From Sporosarcina ureae (GTDB lineage: Bacteria > Bacillota > Bacilli > Bacillales_A > Planococcaceae): a DNA stretch of 64,000 bases. The notes beneath the pieces are model-generated. The model was not told where the DNA came from. It did not search any database and was given only the letters and a program-made list of their open reading frames with translations. The stretch covers positions 1 to 64,000 of the forward strand of contig NZ_JARIEA010000073.1 of assembly GCF_029267015.1 (NCBI RefSeq), given 5' to 3'. The position numbers and the translations under genes were made by a program. Positions 51,811 to 61,377 of the stretch are shown one piece after another. Each line of letters opens with the position of its first letter. The first letter of the stretch is position 1.

Positions 51811-52117
51811 CTAGTCCCCTATGTACGTCTCTTTACTACTTAACTTCACTAAAAATGGATATAGAATCAGAACCAAAATAAATAAAATAGGAAATAAGCT
51901 GAAAATTATAGCCCCAGGAATGTCAAAAAACAGTTGAATTAGTAATGGCAATAAAACAATCATAAGTGAACATACCCATTTTCCCCTTAGATTTTTGCGT
52001 TTGATACTGTGTTTTATCGCAATGAGGGCAAGTCATAGAAGGGTTCAATGTGGAAGTCTTTTTTATTGTTTGCATCCAACTCCATTTATTATGACAAATT
52101 TGGCATGTTGGCATATA
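51811..52117 (-). pseudogene. Frameshifted TIGR04104-like zinc-ribbon membrane protein
   Basis: MPTCQICHNKWSWMQTIKKTSTLNPSMTCPHCDKTQYQTQKSKGKMG then in another frame MIVLLPLLIQLFFDIPGAIIFSLFPILFILVLILYPFLVKLSSKETYIGD*. Confidence 0.7.
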
Positions 52118-52180
52118 AATCACTCCTATATTTCTTTTAACTGGCCTTTTAACTGAATGGAATATCTAAAGCCATGCCCA

Positions 52181-52438
52181 CTAACCTTGTGCAGAATTCC
52201 TTTTTTTAATTAATAAATCCGAAACTACAAATGATATTACGGGAACTAATGGCAACAAAATTATCCAATTTCTGAAGCTAAAATAAAGTAAGGGCGCAAT
52301 AAAAGTAATTGTACCAAAAAATATAGTTAATCTGGACTTACTCTTTAGCCCTAGAAAAAGAAGAATAAGTGATATGAACATCATTAATCCCACGAAAATT
52401 TTTAACAAAACATCCACCCTTTCACTTGTTAATCGCAT
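52181..52438 (-). CDS. Small membrane protein
   Basis: 85 aa, three hydrophobic segments. Confidence 0.5.
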   Translation of the reverse strand: MRLTSERVDVLLKIFVGLMMFISLILLFLGLKSKSRLTIFFGTITFIAPLLYFSFRNWIILLPLVPVISFVVSDLLIKKRNSAQG

Positions 52439-52464
52439 AGAGCTTGTACAACAATCTGAACCCG

Positions 52465-52773
52465 TTAACGGATAATCGGAGCAATAATTAACAGTATTAT
52501 AGAGCTTGAAATTAGAATGGTGCTAATTATTCTTGGTAGTTTTACTTTTTGGTCGCCTTTATAAAATCCAGAGAACTGAAGCTTGTTTCTATACAAAACA
52601 AAAAGAATAATTAGAATGGATATCCCTACTAGCCAAGCACCATTAGTATCATCTACGTTTATTCCAAAACTTGCATAGATTAAGTTCACTAGTCCACCTA
52701 ATAAACCTCCAATAATTAATAATATAATTGCAATTCGAATCAATTCCAAGCCTGCTCCCAATCCTTTTTTCAT
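52465..52773 (-). CDS. Small membrane protein
   Basis: 102 aa, three hydrophobic segments. Confidence 0.6.
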   Translation of the reverse strand: MKKGLGAGLELIRIAIILLIIGGLLGGLVNLIYASFGINVDDTNGAWLVGISILIILFVLYRNKLQFSGFYKGDQKVKLPRIISTILISSSIILLIIAPIIR

Positions 52774-52879
52774 TTATTCACCCCTTACAATATATAATTC
52801 CTTTTAAGCATCTTATTTCTCAAAATGGCACGTTAACAGTGTAATTTTTACTAAACAACGGCCCCCTAATCTTGAATTG

Positions 52880-53311
52880 TTAAGGGGCTACAAGCTCCAC
52901 TTTTATTCTGTCTGGGTCTTCAAAATAAACAGCATAATAGTCATTTCCACCAGCGAATGGATGCTTTATTGTATAAAGTATAGAAATCCCCTTACTTTTC
53001 AATTTCTCTGTTATGTCATCGACGTGTTGACGTGAATCAGCGTGAAATGCTAAATGATTTAATCCCACTCTAGATCTATGATAGGGGACGTCAAGAAAAC
53101 GTTCTTCTGTTTGAACAAAAACTAGATAAGTATCATCTAATTTCCAACTTCGTCCGCTTTCCCACTCTTGAAAGGAACTGTATCCTAATTCCTCAAGAAA
53201 CCAACCCCAAAAATTGATTGTTCTTTTCAAATCCGAAACATATATCTCAACGTGATGAAGTAATCCTTTCGACAATAAATAACGCCCCTTTATTTGTTCA
53301 AATGGTCCCAT
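52880..53311 (-). CDS. VOC/glyoxalase-family protein
   Basis: LLHHVEIYVSDLKRTINFWGWFLEELGY; DYYAVYFEDPDRIKVELVAP. Confidence 0.88.
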   Translation of the reverse strand: MGPFEQIKGRYLLSKGLLHHVEIYVSDLKRTINFWGWFLEELGYSSFQEWESGRSWKLDDTYLVFVQTEERFLDVPYHRSRVGLNHLAFHADSRQHVDDITEKLKSKGISILYTIKHPFAGGNDYYAVYFEDPDRIKVELVAP

Positions 53312-53672
53312 TTAGGCACAGTTCTTGTTCTGTTATCGCCCTCGATTGATGAATTACTGTTTTCTTGATAAAACAACATAAGTAGCAGAACAAAGAAAGA
53401 GTACTACACCAATAGCAAGCAAATACTTAAAAAGTCATGTGGCATAAAACCTATAGAGAATATCAAAAATAGTATAGACGCTACAAAAAAGCGATCACCC
53501 TTTGTTTCTTTATCCACGCTATACCAATTTAAGAGAACAAGAATATAAGCTTATAGCCAAAGTATTTATTAGTAATATTAACCATATCCTTATTTTCCCA
53601 TCGTATGAATCCTCGATCATCGGATTTGTTTGCTAGGCAATGTTCGCCCAGTTGGCGCCTTTATTTATGGAA

Positions 53673-53891
53673 CTACCAAAGTGGTTCATCTTTTCCAGTT
53701 AATTTGATTTTCGAAATTATAAACGGAACAAATAGTAGACTTAACCATCCCAAAGTTAATAACCTCTGCGATTCAGCTGAGATGTATTGTCTGTCACCAC
53801 AATTGGGGCAGTCTTTCCCCTTCTTTGAAAATCCAAGAGCGATTAAGTCTTTTGCATTCCACTTGAAATTACAGTTCGTGCAACGTGGCAT
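53673..53891 (-). CDS. TIGR04104-like zinc-ribbon membrane protein (intact paralogue)
   Basis: MPRCTNCNFKWNAKDLIALGFSKKGKDCPNCGDRQYISAESQRLLTLGWLSLLFVPFIISKIKL. Confidence 0.8.
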   Translation of the reverse strand: MPRCTNCNFKWNAKDLIALGFSKKGKDCPNCGDRQYISAESQRLLTLGWLSLLFVPFIISKIKLTGKDEPLW

Positions 53892-53964
53892 GACGATACC
53901 TCCTATTCTTCTTTAACCAACACCCATGTTCTTAATGAAAAACTAACTTCCAGTAAAAACATGG

Positions 53965-54002
53965 ACTACTCTACTATTCTTACGTTCACATAGTAGAGTA
54001 GG
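53965..54002. terminator. Hairpin
   Basis: TACTCTACTA-ttcttacgttcaca-TAGTAGAGTA. Confidence 0.55.
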
Positions 54003-54081
54003 TTTCACTTTTTTGAAGGTTTCGAATTCATATAACGATGTTCCAGCCTTCTCCCTATTGTTACTACTCTATGTATTTTAA

Positions 54082-54112
54082 AAAAAGCACCGCAATATGC
54101 GATGCTTTCCTC
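54082..54112 (-). terminator. Terminator-like hairpin at the end of the minus-strand cluster
   Basis: AAAGCACCGCAATATGCGATGCTTT with A/T-rich flanks. Confidence 0.55.
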
Positions 54113-54123
54113 TACTTTCCTAC

Positions 54124-56343
54124 TTATTGATGACGCAAAATAAATCGTAATTTCTTCAACCCTTTTTTCGATTTCTTCACCGCCACATAAACTCGCGCAA
54201 ATAACTTTTCTACCTCTGTGCGTTCTTCATTGGTCACATTATGCGGACTATATTTGGCTTTTTGATAAATTTTCAAACTGTCTTCTGTGTCTTGTCGTAG
54301 TTGCGGATCAATTCCCCCAACTGCGTCAGGTATAGTTTCAAATGAAGGCAGTTTCGCAACAACTTGTTCTTTTTCTAACATTTGCACCATGAGCTGGACA
54401 TGGTTCACAACCGCTACTCGATGATCTTTCACATGGAGTTTGTTTTGTCGTTTTCTCTTTCTTAAGACGTATAATACAATCAGGATGAATAGAATCACGA
54501 CGATGAGCATATTCAACCAGAACCACAACACCGTGTTTGGATTCACTTGCTTTGCATCTTCTGGTTTGTCCTGATCTTGCTGCACTTCCGTCGTATCATT
54601 CGGTTCGGGTTCCGCTGTACTTCCACCGGTGACATCCGGTGAATCAGCACCCGAAGCTGGATAGTCTTTTTTATTGATTTCCGGCATTTTCTCAGCATAC
54701 CCCGGTGTCACTTCAATCGGTACCCAACCGACCATATCGACGTAGATTTCCGTCCACGCATGAGCATTTTTCTCGCTGACATTGATTTCACTGAATGACT
54801 GTAGATCTTTCACGTCATCCATCCCGACGATATAGCCTTCCGCATAACGCGCAGGTGTGCCGAGCATTCTGAATGCTAATGTCGCGATCGTTGCGTAGTG
54901 AACGGAGTAGCCTTCTTTTGACTCTTCCAATATACCCGTCACAAAATCCTGATCATGTATCGGTTCGGCACGTTCGTTATAACTCATCGACTGTGCCAAG
55001 AAACGTTCCACTTCTTGAATCGTTTGTTCATATGGTAAACGTCTTTCTGAATCGAGTACGCTCTCGTCCAAATGGTTACGCAACACATTTAAGCTATCTT
55101 GCGGCACAGTAAGATATTCATTGTAGACGTATTGATTGTAATGACTTTCACGACGTAAATAGTCGGTGTCTTTTGTTGCATACAACGCATTCGCGATTTG
55201 CGGATAATCGGTGTACGGCGTCAACATATAGTTCATTTCCACTATGCGTCTGCCGAATATCCCTGTCGCATGCAGCGCGTCTGCTTGTTTCGTACGGATA
55301 ATGTTTGTATCGATCCCAGCCAACTCATACGGCGCATAAATATATCGACTGGATGCACCGACATTTTGAATGACGAGTTTCGCCTCTTCGTACTCCTCTG
55401 GCAAACTGCTTTTCGCAGCCAAACTCAGCTGTTTCGCTCCGGTGAAATCTTCTTTCTCTAGCGCTTCAAGCAATGACTTCTCTTTCCTATATGCGTCGCC
55501 CTCGATTTCCTTCCAGCCAACCGGTGTGTAAGTCGAACCGACGAATCCTTTCAAATACAGTGGACTCGGATTTTCCATCGCGACTTTTAACGCAGTATGG
55601 TCGTCCGGTGTAAACGTAGATAGCCGATGGAAGTTTCCGCCTGTCAGAACAGGTGCGCCGCCTTTAAAATAGCGGAACTTCTCACCTTGGTAACGTATAG
55701 TGTCTTCCCATTTCGAACTGCCCGTGAATTCTCCATTGCCGTTTTGATTAATTGCCGTATAAGCAAACATCAGCACGATCAATGAAATAGGTAAGATCGC
55801 CATCCGTTTCCACCAACGCAATGAAAGATGATTCATATACAGCAGTGTCAAAATCAATACTGCGAAAAACAAAATATCCAGCATCAATGATGGAGACGTG
55901 CCTAGAAGTACTTGAATCGACCAAATCACAAGTGCAAGCGTCACGACGATCCAACGTTTTTGATTAACAATCGCATAATAAATGGCACTGCCGACTAATA
56001 AAGCGATTTGACCGAGGATCATACCGTTCAGCCAGGAGTCTGTTTCATTTACAGACAATACATCCAAATATAAATGCTTGCGCTCTGCAAGCGTTACAAA
56101 CAAGGCGTTAATCGTCCGCTTCACGTCATCCACGTACTTCGATAGGAAGAGTAAGCTGAAGACGACACTCGCGATTAATACGACGTCACCGCCACGTTGT
56201 TTCCACTGAATGCGCGCGACCATCCACAGCAACACGAGCACTAGCGCGGGAACGATATGAATTTCCGGAAACAACATCGCACGGATTACAAGGAAGGCTG
56301 ACACTAGCACACTATACGCTACTACTCCATTGATCCATTTCAT
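54124..56343 (-). CDS. Multi-TM transglutaminase-like protein
   Basis: N-terminal TM helices; GYSVHYATIATLAFRMLGTPARYAEGYIVG...NAHAWTEIYVDMVGWVPIEVTPGY (variant of the Cys-His-Asp transglutaminase core with Ser-Val-His at the Cys region), C-terminal TM plus DUF4129-like tail. Confidence 0.88.
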   Translation of the reverse strand: MKWINGVVAYSVLVSAFLVIRAMLFPEIHIVPALVLVLLWMVARIQWKQRGGDVVLIASVVFSLLFLSKYVDDVKRTINALFVTLAERKHLYLDVLSVNETDSWLNGMILGQIALLVGSAIYYAIVNQKRWIVVTLALVIWSIQVLLGTSPSLMLDILFFAVLILTLLYMNHLSLRWWKRMAILPISLIVLMFAYTAINQNGNGEFTGSSKWEDTIRYQGEKFRYFKGGAPVLTGGNFHRLSTFTPDDHTALKVAMENPSPLYLKGFVGSTYTPVGWKEIEGDAYRKEKSLLEALEKEDFTGAKQLSLAAKSSLPEEYEEAKLVIQNVGASSRYIYAPYELAGIDTNIIRTKQADALHATGIFGRRIVEMNYMLTPYTDYPQIANALYATKDTDYLRRESHYNQYVYNEYLTVPQDSLNVLRNHLDESVLDSERRLPYEQTIQEVERFLAQSMSYNERAEPIHDQDFVTGILEESKEGYSVHYATIATLAFRMLGTPARYAEGYIVGMDDVKDLQSFSEINVSEKNAHAWTEIYVDMVGWVPIEVTPGYAEKMPEINKKDYPASGADSPDVTGGSTAEPEPNDTTEVQQDQDKPEDAKQVNPNTVLWFWLNMLIVVILFILIVLYVLRKRKRQNKLHVKDHRVAVVNHVQLMVQMLEKEQVVAKLPSFETIPDAVGGIDPQLRQDTEDSLKIYQKAKYSPHNVTNEERTEVEKLFARVYVAVKKSKKGLKKLRFILRHQ

Positions 56344-57386
56344 ACAGCGGATCCCTCCCTATTCTCCGAGATCACGATCGTTTGATATTCCGTGCTGCGC
56401 GCATTATTTGTCGTCAACACGATACAGTGTGGATACGTTTTTCTTAACCTTTTCCATTGTTCATCCGACATCGATAACGCGGATGCACTTCTTGTTAGTA
56501 CTTCTTTTATCGCCAGTGCAGCTTCATGTTCATTTTTAATCGTCAACTGCTCACTTGTTGTGTGATCTACTAGAAGCTGGACTTCATGATGGCCTGCGAC
56601 ATAGGAATACAGCAAAGCGGAAAACGTTTCGATGAATTCATCATAGAGTGCGACGCGTTTTGTAAACGACGTGAAATCAATCGTCATCATTACCGCATCC
56701 CCTATGAGCGTGTCATGCTGTTTGACGAATAGCTCATCCACTTTACTTGATAACTTCCAGTGAATTTGTTTAACTGAGTCGCCTGGTTTATAGACCGATA
56801 CGTCCGCAAGCTCTTCGCCATCGATTTTCTTCATCGGAATCGCACCTGGCGTTTGCAGTACATGCTGATTCTGCTCGATGCGTTGAAGTTTCAAGAAATA
56901 CAGATTCGGCATGATTAACATCGCGGACTGCGTATCGATCTTCTGCACTGAACGGAAGAACGCGAAACTGTCTTTGATCGTTATCTGTTTCATTCTTATC
57001 GTCACTTGTCCCATATATTTCTGTGGCAGAATGAATGCAAATTCTTCCGCACTCTTCGCGGGGATGGACAAGATGTGCTCGTGACTTTCTTGCCTGCCCG
57101 TGAATACGTGCTCGATGACGAGATGCATATGTAGTTGTGTGACGGGTAATCGACTGGTATTTTCTACGCGCAGTTGATAGCCCATCTGTTCATTCTTATA
57201 TAGTTCATTCGCTGCTATGATCTCGCAATGTAATTTTCCTTTTACGAGATAGACGCTTAACACGAGCCACAGCCAGACAATGAATGATCCGATTGCGAAC
57301 AGTAGCGCGAAATGCGTCGTCGTAAAGATGAAAAATGCGAGCGTAAACAGCAACCAGACGACGCTGATCAGTAATGTAAACACCAT
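56340..57386 (-). CDS. DUF58 domain protein
   Basis: GEELADVSVYKPGDSVKQIHWKLSSKVDELFVKQHD. Confidence 0.92.
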   Translation of the reverse strand: MVFTLLISVVWLLFTLAFFIFTTTHFALLFAIGSFIVWLWLVLSVYLVKGKLHCEIIAANELYKNEQMGYQLRVENTSRLPVTQLHMHLVIEHVFTGRQESHEHILSIPAKSAEEFAFILPQKYMGQVTIRMKQITIKDSFAFFRSVQKIDTQSAMLIMPNLYFLKLQRIEQNQHVLQTPGAIPMKKIDGEELADVSVYKPGDSVKQIHWKLSSKVDELFVKQHDTLIGDAVMMTIDFTSFTKRVALYDEFIETFSALLYSYVAGHHEVQLLVDHTTSEQLTIKNEHEAALAIKEVLTRSASALSMSDEQWKRLRKTYPHCIVLTTNNARSTEYQTIVISENREGSAV

Positions 57387-57397
57387 ACGATCAGCCC

Positions 57398-58342
57398 TTA
57401 AAATGTCGCAAGCATTGCTTGATCGGGCGTGGCAACACTTTGCAGTAGTTTTTCGAGTAGCGCATCTTGTTCTTGTTCAGCGCCTGGTACGCTCGACAGG
57501 ATAATGCGGTGTCGGCTCGTCGGTAACCACACAGCATGGACGTCTTCTGGAATGACGTAATCACGGTCTTGCATGAAGGCATGTGCTTTCGCCATCTGGC
57601 AGAGTGCGAGTGCGCCACGTGGGCTGATTCCTTGATGAATGGACGGATGGTTTCGCGTTTTCTCGGTGAGTGCCGTGACGTAACGCAAGATTTCTTCGTG
57701 AATGAAGAGATTTTGTACTTGCTGTTGAAGCGCTAATAATTCGTTTTTTGTAATGATCTGCTCGAGTGAAGATAGCGGATCGGTCTGCTGTCGATTTTTC
57801 AGCATTTCGACTTGATCCTCAAAATCAGGATATCCGACGCTTAATTTTGTCATGAAGCGATCAATTTGCGCGCTCGGTAGCGGTTGCGTTCCGATTGTGC
57901 CGTAAGGGTTTTGCGTCGCAATGACGTGAAACGGTGCGGGCAATGGATACGTCACACCGTCAACAGTTACTTGTCTTTCCTGCATCGCTTCAAGTAATGC
58001 CGCTTGTGTTCTTGAAGACGTCCGGTTGATTTCATCGCCAAGCAATAAGTTACACATGACGGCACCTTCTTTAAAGACAAATTCATTTTTTTCTTTATCG
58101 AACATCGTGAAACCGATGACGTCAGATGCCACGACGTCTGGCGTGAACTGGATACGGTTCGAATCGAGACCGACGACCCGGCTGAATGCTTTTGCCAGTG
58201 TCGTTTTCCCGACTCCCGGTAAATCTTCGAGCAGTACATGTCCTCCAGCTAGAAACGTCATCCACACTTTTTGGATGACGTCGTCTTTCCCGTTAATTAC
58301 TTTTTTCATTTCATTGAGTACGTGTGTTGATTGATTGCTCAT
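57398..58342 (-). CDS. MoxR-family AAA+ ATPase
   Basis: HVLLEDLPGVGKTTLAKAFSRVVGLDSNRIQFTPDVVASDVIGF; GDEINRTSSRTQAALLEAMQERQVTVDG. Confidence 0.95.
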   Translation of the reverse strand: MSNQSTHVLNEMKKVINGKDDVIQKVWMTFLAGGHVLLEDLPGVGKTTLAKAFSRVVGLDSNRIQFTPDVVASDVIGFTMFDKEKNEFVFKEGAVMCNLLLGDEINRTSSRTQAALLEAMQERQVTVDGVTYPLPAPFHVIATQNPYGTIGTQPLPSAQIDRFMTKLSVGYPDFEDQVEMLKNRQQTDPLSSLEQIITKNELLALQQQVQNLFIHEEILRYVTALTEKTRNHPSIHQGISPRGALALCQMAKAHAFMQDRDYVIPEDVHAVWLPTSRHRIILSSVPGAEQEQDALLEKLLQSVATPDQAMLATF

Positions 58343-58345
58343 TCG

Positions 58346-59971
58346 TCAGTTCCTCCTGTTGTTGCTGTTCACAGCGTCCACGATATCGTCCGCTGTGATA
58401 GCAAATGGAAATAATCCTCGCGCGATTTTACTCGCCGCGGTTGTATAAAATCGATTGGACGTAAAGAACGTCTTCGGGTTATTGATCGCGAGCAGTGATT
58501 TGTCGAACAACATGCCGACACGTGTAGACACTTCAGCCGCGAATTCAATATCGTGCGTTACGATGATCGTCGTGATATTACGTTTTTGCAGTGTTTGAAT
58601 CAACTGAATCACTTCTTTTTTCGACATGACGTCCATTCCTTTAGTCGGTTCATCGAGCAATAAAATAGATGGATTATGCAGCAATAATTTCGCCAATGCG
58701 ATTTTTTGCTGCTCACCGCCACTTACATCAAATGGGTTTCTCTTTGCTAACTGTTCAATTTGTAGCTGTTTCATCATATCCGTAACAGTGGATTCTCTTT
58801 GCTCTTTTGGCAACTTTTGCACAACAGCCAGCAGTTCTTCGTTCACTGTCGAGTGCATAAATAACGCTTGCGGATTTTGCGGCAATAACACGATATTGCC
58901 TTTCCACTTGGCCGGCACGACATCATCTATAAGGATCTTGCCTGCGTATGGCTTATTCAATCCCGCGAGCAACTTCAAGAACGACGACTTCCCGACCCCA
59001 TTTCCTCCGACGATTGTGAAAATCTCTCCACGGTGAATTGTCACGTTCATATCCGCAAGCAAATCATCGCTTTTACGGTTATAACGGAAATACAGATTTT
59101 TCACTGTAATGAGAGGGGGATGCTTTTTCCTCATCGGATCCATCGGCGGTACAGCGGGTGGGTAGCGCCGAATGAAGTCCATCCCTTCGCGCACAGTAAT
59201 CGGCGTGTTCTCCAGAAAACCAAGCTTATAATAAACACGCATCGCCGCAGTGAGTGCGTCAAGCATCGGATGGTCGAGTAACGAATGACCGATCAACTTC
59301 GGCGTCGAGTCGTACAGAAGCGAGCCGTTTTCCATGAATAATACGCGATCACAGACAGGCAACAATTCTTCTAGCCGGTGTTCGACAACGAGAATCGTCA
59401 TGCCGAGTTCTCGGTTGATTTTATCAAGCAACGTCAAAAACTCGGAAGCCGCGATCGGATCGAGCTGAGAAGTCGGTTCATCGAGCAATAAAATATCCGG
59501 TTCCATCGCAAGCACTGCCGCTAAATTGACGAGTTGTTTCTGCCCGCCCGATAAGTCGCTAACGCTGTCATGCAACCAGTTCTGAATGCCGAAGAAACTG
59601 GCCACTTCCGCAATTTTTCGCTGCATCTCTTCCGTCGAGACCCCCATATTCTCAAGTCCGAACGCGAGCTCTTGCCAGACTTTCTCCATGACGATCTGCC
59701 CGTCTGGATTTTGCATCATATAGCCGATCGCGGTCGCCGTCATTGTAGCCGGCAGATCATCAAGTTTTTGACCGCTGAAATACACATTACCGCTCAGTTT
59801 ACCAGTCGGTCGCATTTCCCGCTTCAACATCTTGAGTAACGTCGACTTTCCAGAGCCCGTAGGACCGAATAACATCACGAATTCCCCTGGCATAATCGAA
59901 AAAGAGACGTCACGCAAGACTTGTTGATCTTCATAAAAGAAGTTTAGATTTTCGACTGTAAGTATCGCCAT
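58346..59971 (-). CDS. ECF transporter ATPase, two fused ABC domains
   Basis: LFGPTGSGKSTLLKMLKRE and IVGGNGVGKSSFLKLLAG; two signature motifs LSGGQKQLVNLAAV and VSGGEQQKIALAKLL. Confidence 0.93.
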   Translation of the reverse strand: MAILTVENLNFFYEDQQVLRDVSFSIMPGEFVMLFGPTGSGKSTLLKMLKREMRPTGKLSGNVYFSGQKLDDLPATMTATAIGYMMQNPDGQIVMEKVWQELAFGLENMGVSTEEMQRKIAEVASFFGIQNWLHDSVSDLSGGQKQLVNLAAVLAMEPDILLLDEPTSQLDPIAASEFLTLLDKINRELGMTILVVEHRLEELLPVCDRVLFMENGSLLYDSTPKLIGHSLLDHPMLDALTAAMRVYYKLGFLENTPITVREGMDFIRRYPPAVPPMDPMRKKHPPLITVKNLYFRYNRKSDDLLADMNVTIHRGEIFTIVGGNGVGKSSFLKLLAGLNKPYAGKILIDDVVPAKWKGNIVLLPQNPQALFMHSTVNEELLAVVQKLPKEQRESTVTDMMKQLQIEQLAKRNPFDVSGGEQQKIALAKLLLHNPSILLLDEPTKGMDVMSKKEVIQLIQTLQKRNITTIIVTHDIEFAAEVSTRVGMLFDKSLLAINNPKTFFTSNRFYTTAASKIARGLFPFAITADDIVDAVNSNNRRN

Positions 59972-60813
59972 TTGACACTCTCCTTCGCTTCATAGATAAA
60001 CGGCAACAACATCAGTAAGCTAATAATGACATAATGTCCTGCCCCCAGTGTCTGTTCACTAATTTCCGGGTAATACTGCGTTTGGTGTTGCGTGAAGTAC
60101 CCGATATAATAGAGAAGAAATAAAACGAGTCCTGCAGTCAGCACACCGTCACGCTTCGTAAAGCGCATGACTTTATACTCTGTCCTCGCTTTCGTCATAC
60201 CATATCCACGTGCTTTCATGACGTCTGGCTTCACAAAGACGAACTCAGCCGTCTGGACAAGTGTCTGCCGCCATAAAGCGAACGCTCGATGAAATTTCAC
60301 GAATCTGCTGGAAACTTTGTAATAACCAATCCCACGCTGCGCCATTTGCTTTTCCTGCCATTTCGTTTTAAATATCGGGATGAAGCGCCATAGCATCGAA
60401 ACGAGAATACCAAGATTAGCAGACACTTTCGTCAGTACAGCAAGTATTTTATTCGTCGTGAAAATCTCGAAATAACTCTTCATCCAAAAACACGTCGCGA
60501 CAATGGCCCCCGCTAGAACGAGACCTTTCGTTACAGCTTCCCGCGTCACCGCATGGTCGTTCAGGAAAAATAAAGGAGTGAAACCGTTATGCACATACGA
60601 TGGGTACGCGACCGCAATGAATAGAAAGACGAAAAAGTAATACAATAGATCTTTACTTGCCGCCCGTACTCCGTGCAACATGGAGAAATACAGAATGCCA
60701 CCGACGAGCGAAAACGCCACGATGATCGGATGAAACGAGCTGAACATCGTGACGAGGACAACGGTCATATAGACAAGTAGCAATACAGGATGAAAGTTCG
60801 AAAATGCGCTCAT
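59944..60813 (-). CDS. ECF transporter transmembrane protein (EcfT)
   Basis: Multi-TM with ARGYGMTKARTEYKVMRFTKRD coupling region; overlaps the ATPase gene. Confidence 0.88.
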   Translation of the reverse strand: MSAFSNFHPVLLLVYMTVVLVTMFSSFHPIIVAFSLVGGILYFSMLHGVRAASKDLLYYFFVFLFIAVAYPSYVHNGFTPLFFLNDHAVTREAVTKGLVLAGAIVATCFWMKSYFEIFTTNKILAVLTKVSANLGILVSMLWRFIPIFKTKWQEKQMAQRGIGYYKVSSRFVKFHRAFALWRQTLVQTAEFVFVKPDVMKARGYGMTKARTEYKVMRFTKRDGVLTAGLVLFLLYYIGYFTQHQTQYYPEISEQTLGAGHYVIISLLMLLPFIYEAKESVKWRYLQSKI

Positions 60814-61368
60814 CTAGTTTCCTTCTTTCTTTGTTTGGAGTATGTAGCCATCCAGATCCCGTCCTAGATCACATGTGTAGTGGAATTCGACTTCATCGCC
60901 GTCATGCAGTTTGTATTGACTAACCCCCTGACTCGGGAATTCGCCGTTTACTTTATACATCCAACCACTTAACGGACCGCAATTAAACTCATACAAATAG
61001 TTGATGCCTTGAACGTAAATACTGTTGTAGATATTATAGTCGGCTCCTTGGTACTCCATTGGGATGCGGTGGTGGCGAGTCGCGCGGTCGAGAAGATCAA
61101 ACGCAGTATCGCCACTGCGCAACACATATTCTGATTTCGCAAGTATTTCACCGTCTGGTTCGATATATTTCTCAAGACCAGCTTTTAACTGATCCATCGA
61201 ATCGAGAACGGTGTCACTACGTATTTCGAGCGTCACTGTCTCTGAGTCTTCAGTGATTTCGTCGACATGTGTCAAATAATATTCTTCCACCGACTGGATT
61301 TTCGTACCTGCAATGAGCCATCCGACAATAAAGAGGATGAATGCTACGACTAATAGATCTTTCTTCAT
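60814..61368 (-). CDS. DUF4430 (transcobalamin C-terminal-like) protein
   Basis: TM anchor, then INYLYEFNCGPLSGWMYKVNGEFPSQGVSQYKLHDGDEVEFHYTCDLGRDL. Confidence 0.85.
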   Translation of the reverse strand: MKKDLLVVAFILFIVGWLIAGTKIQSVEEYYLTHVDEITEDSETVTLEIRSDTVLDSMDQLKAGLEKYIEPDGEILAKSEYVLRSGDTAFDLLDRATRHHRIPMEYQGADYNIYNSIYVQGINYLYEFNCGPLSGWMYKVNGEFPSQGVSQYKLHDGDEVEFHYTCDLGRDLDGYILQTKKEGN

Positions 61369-61377
61369 TATATCCCT

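Noticed and set aside
53330-53600. Possible small membrane-protein gene on the minus strand
   Set aside because: Reading frame VDKETKGDRFFVASILFLIFSIGFMPHDFLSICLLLV* is interrupted and lacks a clear start; probably a relic, too weak to report as a feature.
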